From Stenotrophomonas maltophilia (lineage in GTDB: Bacteria > Pseudomonadota > Gammaproteobacteria > Xanthomonadales > Xanthomonadaceae), in contig NZ_NIVS01000008.1 of the NCBI RefSeq assembly GCF_002205165.1, positions 1 to 64,000 on the forward strand: a DNA stretch of 64,000 nt. The letters are read 5' to 3'. Numbering within the stretch: the stretch's first letter is position 1; each line of letters opens with the position of its first letter. Positions 30,385-38,813 of the stretch are shown one piece after another. Below the pieces are notes generated by a model. It worked only from the letters and a program-made list of their open reading frames with translations. It did no database searches and had not been told where the DNA came from. Made by a program: the position numbers and the translations under genes.

Positions 30385-31429
30385 GGATGCGGCGCGACTG
30401 CGGGTGGGCGTAGCTGCGGTTGTAGGCCTGGCTGGTGATCACCGCCACCAGCTTTTTCTCCGGCATTACGAACACGTAGTTGCCACCGTTGCCAGACATC
30501 GTCCAGACAGTGGTTTGCTGCCCATCGACCGGAAGCCTCAGCCCCCACCATTGATAGCCGTAGTCGCTGCCATCACCGGCGCTGGCCTGGGCGCTCACCA
30601 TCGCCCGCACATAGCCGGCGGGGATCAGCTGCTTGCCCTGCCAGCGTCCCTCGGCCAGCACCAGTTCGCCCAGCCGCGCGAGATCCCGGCTGCGGTAACG
30701 CGTCCCACCGCCGCCCATGCCGATGCCCTCCGGTGAGCGGTTCCACTTGCTTGCGGTGATGCCCAGCGGGCGCTCCAGCACCTGCGCGGCGTAGTCGGCC
30801 AACGGCTGTTTCGTGGCCTGTTCCAGCACCGCGCCGAGCACGAAGGAGTTTGCCGTGCAGTAGGCATGCGCGCGGCCATGCGGGCTGTCTTCCGGCCGCG
30901 TCATCCAAGGTGCGAACCCTTTGACGGGGAGCGCCAGCACGAAGTCCAGCCAGTGCTCGGTCACGTACATGCGCTCCTCGTGGCCGGCCGAGAACGCGTT
31001 CTCGTCATCGCACTCCCACAGCGTGCTCATGGTCAGCAGGTCTTCCACGGTGGTGGTGCGCAGCCGCGGGTCGACCGGGTGGTGGGCGGTGAACCCGGGG
31101 AAGTAGTCGTACACGCGAGCCTGCACGCCGGGCAGGGAGCCGTCACCGATGGCGGCGCCGATCAGCATCGCGGTGACACTCTTGCTGGCCGAGCGCACGT
31201 CGTTGAGGGTGTCCGCCGTGCCACCGTTGAAGTAGCCCTCGTAGGCCACCTGGCCATCCACCAGCAGCAGGACGCTGGTGATCTGTTTGATGTCCTGGGT
31301 GGCGATCGCCGACTCCAGCGCGGTGATCCGGGCGCTGTCCAGCGCTGCGGGTGCGGCGGGAGAGGTCAGTGGAACGGCGGTCGCCAGGGCGAAGACCAAG
31401 GCGGCAAGTCGGTGTCGATGGTGGTGCAT
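30353..31429 (-). CDS. Secreted beta-lactamase-family serine hydrolase
   Basis: A 358-aa protein of the class C beta-lactamase/esterase superfamily. A His-rich N-terminus leads into a signal peptide (about 1-28). The catalytic SxxK is Ser80-Ala-Ser-Lys83, and the likely base is Tyr190 in AYCTANSFVLG. The last motif appears as SGNGGNY, where the family often has HTG-like residues. This pattern resembles carboxylesterases and amide-oligomer hydrolases more than true lactamases; substrate unknown. It converges on and overlaps the regulator gene by 32 nt. Confidence 0.82.
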   Translation of the reverse strand: MHHHRHRLAALVFALATAVPLTSPAAPAALDSARITALESAIATQDIKQITSVLLLVDGQVAYEGYFNGGTADTLNDVRSASKSVTAMLIGAAIGDGSLPGVQARVYDYFPGFTAHHPVDPRLRTTTVEDLLTMSTLWECDDENAFSAGHEERMYVTEHWLDFVLALPVKGFAPWMTRPEDSPHGRAHAYCTANSFVLGAVLEQATKQPLADYAAQVLERPLGITASKWNRSPEGIGMGGGGTRYRSRDLARLGELVLAEGRWQGKQLIPAGYVRAMVSAQASAGDGSDYGYQWWGLRLPVDGQQTTVWTMSGNGGNYVFVMPEKKLVAVITSQAYNRSYAHPQSRRILTEFLLPALR

Positions 31430-31537
31430 GGGCAGGGCTCCTCGAGATGAGGGGCGACTACGCCATGGCGCGGTCTGAAGTGCTGGAAATGCGCCTGAAG
31501 AATTCTGAAGGCCCGCCGCAGCAGGCCTCGCGGGCGA

Positions 31538-33103
31538 TCAGCGCGGTGCACTCCAGACGCTGTTCGGGTCGCCATGGCGTGCGCGGCGCAGGCTCGCGCG
31601 TGCCAGCGAGGCAAATCCGAATGCCAGTGCGAGTGCCACCGCATCCACCCAGAACAGCGGCCAGTAGCCGCGTGCCGCGCTCGCCCACGGCCAGAAGCCG
31701 GTGAGCGCGCCGTGCATCACCGCCACCAACGCGGTGCTGAGTGCCGCCGCCCACAGCAGTTCGCGGGCCGCCTGGTCGGGGCGGCGCAGCGCCGCCCACA
31801 GGGCGCAGATGGCCCAGGTGACGAAGCAGATCCAGCGGATGCCGTGGTCCACCGCCTGCGGCGCGACCTGCTCCAGGATCTGCGCGCCGACGAAGCTGGC
31901 CGAGACCGCCACGCACAATCCGATGCAAACGCCCACCGTGGCGCGGGCCATGTTGATCTGCGCGCGGCCCTGTTCCACCTGGCGCCGCTTGCGCCGCGAT
32001 TCGATCCACAGCAGGTTGCCGGAGTAGAACAGGAAGGCGCCGCCCAGGCCGAGCAGGAAGTACAGCCACACCACCACCCCATTGCCGAACTCACCAAAAT
32101 GCAGTGCATAGGCGGCGCTGAGGGTGGCGTGGTTGGCATCGCGCTGGCCGGGCAACTGGCTGCTCAGCAGGCGGCCGGTGGCCGCATCCAGGCCGACCGC
32201 GCCGAGCGGCCCCAGGGTGCCGCCGGATTCGCCGGTGATCTCGATCGTGGCGTTGGCGTCGCCGGCATGGGCGAGCTTGAGGAAGGCCGGCTCGAAATCG
32301 GCCACGCCCTGCGCGCGGGCCACCTCGATGGCGCGTGCATGCAGCATCCGCAGATGGGTGTCATCACCGGGCTGGCCGCTGGGTTCGCGCACCGGTGCGG
32401 TGTCCATCGCCGCCGGCACCGCCTGCAGCAGCTTGCCGTCGAAGATCAGGGGATTCAGCGCCGCCATCTGCAGGAAGATCAGGCACAGCAGCGCCCCGGT
32501 CACCGCGAACATCAAATGGAACGGCAGGCTGAGCACGCCGATCACGTTGTGCGCGTCCTGCCACATCTGCTTGAGGTTGCGGCCCGGGCGCAGCGCGAAC
32601 AGATCGCCCAGCAGCTTGGGCAGGTGGATGACCAGCCCGCTGAGCAGGGCCACGCCATACAGCAGGCTGACGATGCCCATCAGGTAGGTGCCCGCGACCG
32701 GCAGGCCGAGGCTGTAATGCAGTTCGTTGACCAGCTCTGCCAGCCCGGTCTGCGGCGGCGTCACGCTGCCGTCGTAGTGGTCCAGCCACGCATACAGCCA
32801 GGTGCCCTGGGCATCCTGCCAATACGCGATCGGCTGCGGGTGGTCGCCGCCGGGGAAGGTCATGCCCACATGGGTGCGCGCGGCAGGGTGGCGCTCGAGC
32901 ACGCCATCGAGCAGGCGCTGCGCATCGTCCAGGCTCGCGGCCGGCGTATCCACCGCGTGCGGGGTCTGCCACAGCGGCAGATCATGATGGAACAGGGTCA
33001 GCGCGCCGGCGTAGAACGCGACGAACAGCGCGAATCCGGCGACCAGGCCGACCCACGTATGCAGGGTGGTGAAGGTGCGCAGGGTCTGGGAACTGAACTT
33101 CAT
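31538..33103 (-). CDS. PepSY-associated transmembrane protein
   Basis: Inner-membrane protein of 521 aa with about five transmembrane helices and PepSY-like periplasmic parts. It begins LRTFTTLHTWVGLVAGFALFVAFYAGALTLFHHDLP, the usual opening of the PiuB/PepSY-TM family linked to siderophore iron release. Conserved histidines in the helices (LHTW, FHHD, PFHLMFAVTGA) could bind heme or metal. It is the last gene of a three-gene - strand operon with the two small membrane proteins upstream. A direct role in iron-siderophore reduction is inference from the family. Confidence 0.85.
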   Translation of the reverse strand: MKFSSQTLRTFTTLHTWVGLVAGFALFVAFYAGALTLFHHDLPLWQTPHAVDTPAASLDDAQRLLDGVLERHPAARTHVGMTFPGGDHPQPIAYWQDAQGTWLYAWLDHYDGSVTPPQTGLAELVNELHYSLGLPVAGTYLMGIVSLLYGVALLSGLVIHLPKLLGDLFALRPGRNLKQMWQDAHNVIGVLSLPFHLMFAVTGALLCLIFLQMAALNPLIFDGKLLQAVPAAMDTAPVREPSGQPGDDTHLRMLHARAIEVARAQGVADFEPAFLKLAHAGDANATIEITGESGGTLGPLGAVGLDAATGRLLSSQLPGQRDANHATLSAAYALHFGEFGNGVVVWLYFLLGLGGAFLFYSGNLLWIESRRKRRQVEQGRAQINMARATVGVCIGLCVAVSASFVGAQILEQVAPQAVDHGIRWICFVTWAICALWAALRRPDQAARELLWAAALSTALVAVMHGALTGFWPWASAARGYWPLFWVDAVALALAFGFASLARASLRRARHGDPNSVWSAPR

Positions 33104-33113
33104 CGCATCGCTC

Positions 33114-33377
33114 TCATTGCACCGCGCCGGTCAGGCGCAGCAGCCACAGCAGGCCGAACCCGGCCAGGGCGGTCGCGCTCATCACGGCCCAGGCACGCAG
33201 CCCGGTGCGGAAACTGAAGGCCCAGATCGCGGCCAGCATCCACAGCGGAATGAAGGCGATCAGGCTCGGTACCAGCGCGTTCTGCCACGGCCCCGGCGGC
33301 AGCCAGGCGATCAGCCCGGTGGCGGCGGCGGCGACAAAGAAGCCCGCCAGGAGGCCCGCGCCCGCGCGCGCCCACAT
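33114..33377 (-). CDS. DUF3649-like small membrane protein
   Basis: An 87-aa protein with three hydrophobic segments (about 4-25, 37-55, 62-82). The pattern LP...A..PSLIAFIPLWMLAAIWAFSFRTGLRAW resembles DUF3649, a family usually encoded beside PepSY-TM and TonB-dependent receptor genes. Its ATG overlaps the stop of the upstream gene by 1 nt (TGATG), and the PepSY gene starts 10 nt after its stop, so the three genes are probably translated together. Function unknown. Confidence 0.7.
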   Translation of the reverse strand: MWARAGAGLLAGFFVAAAATGLIAWLPPGPWQNALVPSLIAFIPLWMLAAIWAFSFRTGLRAWAVMSATALAGFGLLWLLRLTGAVQ

Positions 33378-33673
33378 CAGCGCATCACCTGTGCCGGACG
33401 GTGCCAGGCGGCCAGCAGCGGCAGCGCGATCGCCACCAGCATCCAGCTGCACAGCATCACCACCACCCCGGTGGCGATGCCCAGATTGGCGATCCACAGC
33501 CACAGCGCCGCCACGGCAGCCACCAGGCTGATCTGCCGGCCGAGCCGGCCGGCACGGCGCAGGCGCGGCCAGCGGCAGTGCGGCGAGGCGGCATACAGCG
33601 CCAGCGCCGAAAAGGCGGAGCCGGCCAGCGCGAGGCTGCAGAAACCAAGCGAGGTCAGGGCGACCGTGATCAT
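33377..33673 (-). CDS. DUF3325-like small membrane protein
   Basis: A 98-aa protein with three hydrophobic segments and a basic loop (HCRWPRLRRAGRLGRQ, about residues 32-47). Size, topology and position match DUF3325 proteins that accompany DUF3649 and PepSY-TM genes. I chose the internal ATG at 33673 because the upstream extension is Pro/Arg-rich and not membrane-like. It is the first gene of the operon, with a possible Fur box about 130 nt upstream. Function unknown. Confidence 0.65.
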   Translation of the reverse strand: MITVALTSLGFCSLALAGSAFSALALYAASPHCRWPRLRRAGRLGRQISLVAAVAALWLWIANLGIATGVVVMLCSWMLVAIALPLLAAWHRPAQVMR

Positions 33674-33796
33674 CGGGTGGCCGCCAGCGGCGCAGGCGCC
33701 GGAACGGGCGGCAGGGCGATGCGGGCCGGGCAGGAAGCGGGGCAGGGCATGGGGGGGATCCAATCGGCAACCCTGTCCTGGGCAGGACAGTAACCC

Positions 33797-33815
33797 GCGC
33801 ATGGTAATCATTGCC
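33797..33815 (-). promoter_or_regulatory. Possible Fur box
   Basis: Read on the - strand, the 19-mer GGCAATGATTACCATGCGC matches 12 of 19 positions of the Fur consensus GATAATGATAATCATTATC, with the central AATGATNANCAT well kept. It lies upstream of the DUF3325-DUF3649-PepSY operon, where iron control would be expected. Confidence 0.4.
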
Positions 33816-33965
33816 GTTTATGGGCGCCACACGTCCACATTCAGGCGCCTGGGTGGGGGCACGCCGGCGCGCGGCGGCGCATTCATCGGCGGATTGGTTT
33901 AAGATCAGGGTATCTCTATCGAGGCAACAAGGTGGCCCGCGCCCTGCGCCGGTCTAGCGTGTGAC

Positions 33966-33992
33966 ATGAGCACTACCACCGCCCACCGCTGA
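33966..33992 (+). CDS. Candidate thrS leader peptide MSTTTAHR
   Basis: An 8-codon ORF, ATG to TGA, with three consecutive threonine codons (ACT ACC ACC) at positions 3-5. It lies 24 nt before a terminator hairpin and 107 nt before thrS, the threonyl-tRNA synthetase gene. This layout is that of a classical attenuator leader. No strong Shine-Dalgarno is adjacent; AAGGTGG at 33931-33937 is about 28 nt upstream and could instead pair with the CCACC of the Thr codons. A weak promoter candidate, TTGGTT with a 17-nt spacer and TATCGA, lies at 33894-33922. Confidence 0.45.
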   Translation: MSTTTAHR

Positions 33993-34015
33993 ACGCCCCC
34001 GACGGCCCCTGACGC

Positions 34016-34038
34016 AGGCGCCTTCGTGGCGCTTTTTT
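34016..34038 (+). terminator. Terminator hairpin upstream of thrS (candidate attenuator)
   Basis: AGGCGCC and GGCGCTT form a 7-bp stem (one G-T wobble) with a 5-nt loop, followed by T-rich TTTTTATT. It lies between the Thr-rich mini-ORF and thrS. CCTGCG at 33943-33948 is complementary to CGCAGG at 34013-34018, which overlaps the terminator's left arm, so an alternative antitermination fold is possible. Confidence 0.7.
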
Positions 34039-34098
34039 ATTGCCTCGTCCCCCGGATTCTCCAGGCTCCCCTGCGGGCCACCAGACCAAAGCACTCTC

Positions 34099-36003
34099 AT
34101 GATCGCGATCACGCTCCCCGACGGCAGCCGCCGTGAATTCGAAAACCCCGTCAGTGTCATGGACGTCGCCCAGTCCATCGGCGCCGGCCTGGCCAAGGCC
34201 ACCATCGCCGGCTCGGTGGATGGCGTGCTGGTCGATGCCAGTGACGTCATCGACCACGATGCCAGCCTGCGCATCATCACCGCCAAGGACGAGGAGGGGG
34301 TGGAGATCATCCGCCACTCCGCCGCCCATCTGGTCGGCCATGCGGTCAAGCAGCTGTACCCGGACGTCAAGATGGTGATCGGCCCGGTCATCGCCGAAGG
34401 CTTCTACTACGACATCTACTCCGAGCGTCCGTTCACGCCCGAGGACATGGCCGCCATCGAAAAGCGCATGGGCGAGCTGATCGCGCAGGACTACGACGTC
34501 ATCAAGAAGGTCACCCCGCGTGCGGAGGTCATCGAGATCTTCAAGGCGCGTGGCGAGGACTACAAGCTGCGCCTGATCGAGGACATGTCGCCGGAGATCC
34601 AGGCGATGGGCATGTACTACCACCAGGAATACGTGGACATGTGCCGCGGCCCGCACGTGCCGAACACGCGCTTCCTGAAAGCCTTCAAGCTGACCCGCAT
34701 TTCCGGTGCCTACTGGCGCGGCGATGCCAAGAACGAGCAGCTGCAGCGCATCTACGGCACCGCCTGGGCCGACAAGAAGCAGCTCGAGGCCTACATCAAG
34801 CGCATCGAAGAAGCCGAGATGCGCGATCACCGCCGCATCGGTAAGCAGCAGGAGCTGTTCCACCTGCAGGAAGAGGCCCCGGGCCTGGTGTTCTGGCACC
34901 CCAAGGGCTGGGCGCTGTGGCAGGTGGTCGAGCAGCACATGCGCCGTGTGTACCGCGACAGCGGCTACGGCGAAGTGCGCTGCCCGCAGATCCTGGACGT
35001 GTCGCTGTGGCAGAAGTCCGGCCACTGGGACAACTACCAGGAAAACATGTTCTTCACCGAATCGGAGAAGCGCACCTACGCGGTCAAGCCGATGAACTGC
35101 CCGGGCCACATCCAGGTGTTCAACCAGGGCCTGCACAGCTACCGCGACCTGCCGATCCGCTACGGTGAGTTCGGCTCGTGCCACCGCAACGAGCCGTCCG
35201 GCGCGCTGCACGGCATCCTGCGCGTGCGTGGTTTCACCCAGGACGACGGCCACGTGTTCTGCACCGAATCGCAGATCGAAGCCGAAGTGACGGCCTTCCA
35301 CCAGCAGGCGCTGGCGGTCTACACGACCTTCGGTTTCGACGAGATCCAGATCAAGATCGCGCTGCGCCCGGAAAAGCGCTTGGGCGACGATGCCACCTGG
35401 GACAAGGCCGAAGCCGCGCTGCGCTCGGCGCTGGGCAACTGCGGCGTGGAGTGGCAGGAGCTGCCCGGCGAGGGCGCCTTCTACGGCCCGAAGATCGAGT
35501 ACCACCTCAAGGACGCCATCGGCCGTACCTGGCAGCTGGGCACCATGCAGGTCGATTTCATGATGCCCGGCCGCCTTGGCGCCGAGTACGTGGACGAGAA
35601 CAGCCAGAAGAAGCACCCGGTCATGCTGCACCGGGCGATCGTCGGCTCGATGGAGCGCTTCATCGGCATCCTGATCGAGCACCACGCCGGGTCCTTCCCG
35701 TCCTGGCTGGCCCCGACCCAGGTGGTGGTGGCCAATATCACCGACGCCCAGGCTGAATACGTCAGCGAAGTCAGGAAAACCCTTGCAGATCAAGGCTTCC
35801 GCGTGAACGCCGATTTGCGCAACGAGAAGATCGGATATAAGATTCGCGAGCATACGCTGCAGCGGGTCCCGTACCTGCTGGTGGTTGGCGACCGTGAGAA
35901 GGAAAATGGCGCCGTGGCCGTGCGTACGCGCTCTGGCGAAGATCTGGGCAGCATGTCCGTCCAGGCCTTCATCGAGCGGTTGCAGGCAGAACAGTCCGTG
36001 TAA
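34099..36003 (+). CDS. thrS: Threonyl-tRNA synthetase
   Basis: Class II aminoacyl-tRNA synthetase, 634 aa. Domains in order are TGS (1-60), the editing domain with the [16 protein letters not shown] block (near 73), the catalytic core and an anticodon-binding domain (from about 535). The zinc ligands fall at Cys334, His385 and His511, the same numbers as in E. coli ThrRS. It heads the thrS-infC-rpmI-rplT-pheST cluster. Regulation may be by the attenuator upstream rather than by the E. coli-style operator (inference). Confidence 0.97.
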   Translation: MIAITLPDGSRREFENPVSVMDVAQSIGAGLAKATIAGSVDGVLVDASDVIDHDASLRIITAKDEEGVEIIRHSAAHLVGHAVKQLYPDVKMVIGPVIAEGFYYDIYSERPFTPEDMAAIEKRMGELIAQDYDVIKKVTPRAEVIEIFKARGEDYKLRLIEDMSPEIQAMGMYYHQEYVDMCRGPHVPNTRFLKAFKLTRISGAYWRGDAKNEQLQRIYGTAWADKKQLEAYIKRIEEAEMRDHRRIGKQQELFHLQEEAPGLVFWHPKGWALWQVVEQHMRRVYRDSGYGEVRCPQILDVSLWQKSGHWDNYQENMFFTESEKRTYAVKPMNCPGHIQVFNQGLHSYRDLPIRYGEFGSCHRNEPSGALHGILRVRGFTQDDGHVFCTESQIEAEVTAFHQQALAVYTTFGFDEIQIKIALRPEKRLGDDATWDKAEAALRSALGNCGVEWQELPGEGAFYGPKIEYHLKDAIGRTWQLGTMQVDFMMPGRLGAEYVDENSQKKHPVMLHRAIVGSMERFIGILIEHHAGSFPSWLAPTQVVVANITDAQAEYVSEVRKTLADQGFRVNADLRNEKIGYKIREHTLQRVPYLLVVGDREKENGAVAVRTRSGEDLGSMSVQAFIERLQAEQSV

Positions 36004-36010
36004 GAAAGTC

Positions 36011-36041
36011 CCGGCCCTGCGGATGCTCCGCGATGGGCCGG
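36011..36041 (+). other. Stem-loop directly before infC
   Basis: CCGGCCC/GGGCCGG enclose an inner GCGGA/TCCGC stem. The hairpin ends 12 nt before the infC Shine-Dalgarno GGGAG and has only TTTG after it. It could stabilise the thrS 3' end or influence infC translation. Confidence 0.5.
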
Positions 36042-36066
36042 TTTGATTCCTCTGGGAGATTGCAAT

Positions 36067-36591
36067 ATCAGTACCCCTGACAACAAACAGAACCGCAAGA
36101 ATCAGGAAATCCGGGTGCCGCGCGTCCGCGTGATCGGCAGCGACGGAGAAATGATTGGTGTGTTGACGCGTGACGAAGCGCTGTCGATGGCCGAAGACGA
36201 AGGTCTGGACCTGGTCGAGATTCAGCCGCAGGCTGATCCGCCGGTGTGCAAGATCATGGACTTCGGCAAGTTCAAGTTCGAAGCGCAGAAGAAGGCCAAC
36301 GAGGCCAAGAAGAAGACCAAGCAGGTCGAGATCAAGGAAGTGAAGTTCCGCCCGGTCACCGATGAAGGTGATTACCAGATCAAGCTGCGCAAGATGCGCG
36401 GGTTCCTGGAAGAGGGCGACAAGATCAAGGTCAACATCCGCTTCCGTGGCCGTGAAATGAGCCATCAGGAACTGGGTCGCGAGATGGCCAACCGGATCGA
36501 AGGTGATCTGGGCGAAGACATCGTGATCGAGTCCCGTCCGCGCCTTGAAGGCCGGCAGATGGTGATGATGATCGCGCCGAAGAAGAAATAA
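36067..36591 (+). CDS. infC: Translation initiation factor IF-3 (AUC start)
   Basis: Binds the 30S subunit and enforces correct start-codon choice, 174 aa from the ATC at 36067. GGGAG at 36054-36058 sits 8 nt upstream, and the protein then begins (I/M)[30 protein letters not shown] at 36043 is in frame but lies upstream of the Shine-Dalgarno. Non-AUG starts such as AUU or AUC are a known feature of infC and give autoregulation by IF-3. N- and C-terminal domains joined by a Lys-rich linker are normal. Confidence 0.93.
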   Translation: MSTPDNKQNRKNQEIRVPRVRVIGSDGEMIGVLTRDEALSMAEDEGLDLVEIQPQADPPVCKIMDFGKFKFEAQKKANEAKKKTKQVEIKEVKFRPVTDEGDYQIKLRKMRGFLEEGDKIKVNIRFRGREMSHQELGREMANRIEGDLGEDIVIESRPRLEGRQMVMMIAPKKK

Positions 36592-36964
36592 CCGGCTCCG
36601 GCCGGCGGTTTCGATTCGCGTAACAGGCAGGGGCGCCTTTTCAGGCGCCTGTTGCCGTTTGCCGTGGCTGCAGCCTCCTGCGGCCCGTCCGGTGGGCGTT
36701 CCACGCCTGCCCGCACCGGTAAACACCCGCCCAATCAAGCGTTTGCAACTGCCTGGATTCACGGGCATAATGGGCGGCCCCGTTTTGCGGGGGTGCTGTT
36801 TTGAACGGTTTCCCGCCCCGCAAGGGCACGCTGTTTCAACGGCAAACAGGACCGGCCTGGTTCCCATTGGGGATCCCGGGCTTACAAGCAGGCAAGGGCA
36901 CGGACGGAAAGTGTGGCAATGCCACCGCCCTGGTCAGTGACAAAACATCATCAAGGACATAGCA
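36592..36964. other. Leader region between infC and rpmI
   Basis: A 373-nt gap without a convincing gene. It contains a GGCGCC/GGCGCC hairpin with a T-rich loop (36632-36650), which may end infC transcripts, and the promoter at 36744. Below the promoter is a ~190-nt GC-rich leader. In other bacteria L20 autoregulates rpmI-rplT through a leader structure; I cannot verify such a fold here by eye. Confidence 0.5.
36744..36772 (+). promoter_or_regulatory. Sigma-70-type promoter for rpmI-rplT
   Basis: TTGCAA and CATAAT are separated by exactly 17 nt, followed by a GC-rich discriminator. Transcription would start near 36779 and give a leader of about 185 nt. Confidence 0.65.
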
Positions 36965-37162
36965 ATGCCCAAGATCAAGACCAACCGGGCGGCGGCCAAG
37001 CGCTTCCGCAAGACCGCATCCGGTAAGTTCAAGGCTGGCCACGCCAACCGTAGCCACATCCTCACGAAGAAGTCGACCAAGCGGAAGCGCAATCTGCGTC
37101 AGACGAACCATGTTCGTGCAGAAGACGCAGGCCGTTTGAATCGTATGCTTCCCTACCTCTGA
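36965..37162 (+). CDS. rpmI: 50S ribosomal protein L35
   Basis: Basic ribosomal protein, 65 aa, normal length. It begins [23 protein letters not shown] and holds the [15 protein letters not shown] block. AAGGACATAGCA precedes the ATG. It is followed by rplT after 10 nt in the conserved L35-L20 pair. Confidence 0.97.
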   Translation: MPKIKTNRAAAKRFRKTASGKFKAGHANRSHILTKKSTKRKRNLRQTNHVRAEDAGRLNRMLPYL

Positions 37163-37172
37163 GGACTGACAC

Positions 37173-37532
37173 ATGGCACGAGTAAAGCGTGGCGTACAGG
37201 CGCGTCGCCGCCACAAGAAAATTCTGACCCTGGCGAAGGGTTACTACAACGCTCGCCGCAAGGTCTTCCGCGTTGCCAAGCAGGCCGTGATCAAGGCACA
37301 GCAGTACGCCTACATCGGTCGTAAGCAGAAGAAGCGCAATTTCCGTTCGCTGTGGATCACCCGCATCAACGCGGCTGCCCGCATCAACGGCCTGAGCTAC
37401 AGCCGTTTCATGAACGGCCTGCTCAAGTCCGGCATCACCCTGGACCGTAAGGTTCTGGCTGACATCGCCGTGCACGACGCAGCTGGTTTTGCTGCACTGG
37501 CCGAAAAGGCCAAGGGCGCACTGGCGGCATAA
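37173..37532 (+). CDS. rplT: 50S ribosomal protein L20
   Basis: Basic 23S rRNA-binding assembly protein, 119 aa. [25 protein letters not shown] and [26 protein letters not shown] are family hallmarks. GAGGACTGACAC precedes the ATG. In several bacteria L20 represses its own operon through the rpmI leader. Two hairpins follow before pheS. Confidence 0.97.
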   Translation: MARVKRGVQARRRHKKILTLAKGYYNARRKVFRVAKQAVIKAQQYAYIGRKQKKRNFRSLWITRINAAARINGLSYSRFMNGLLKSGITLDRKVLADIAVHDAAGFAALAEKAKGALAA

Positions 37533-38723
<1,191 letters not shown>

Positions 38724-38732
38724 CAGCGGAAC

Positions 38733-38755
38733 CGCCGGGCAGCCCCCGGCGCTAC
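38733..38755 (-). repeat. Stenotrophomonas-type GTAG REP palindrome (pheS-pheT gap)
   Basis: Read on the - strand it is GTAG followed by CGCCGGG, a 5-nt loop and CCCGGCG. The GTAG head with a GC-rich stem matches the SMAG-type REPs described in Stenotrophomonas maltophilia, as I recall them. It sits inside the pheS-pheT spacer. Confidence 0.6.
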
Positions 38756-38813
38756 GTCGCACCACCATTCATCACGGCCCAGGCGCCTGCGCCGGGTCCA
38801 CCAGGGTGACACC

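Noticed and set aside
33973..36867. A 964-codon - strand frame opposite thrS and infC
   Set aside because: It is antisense to thrS, whose zinc ligands fall at the expected positions. No domain or signal supports it.
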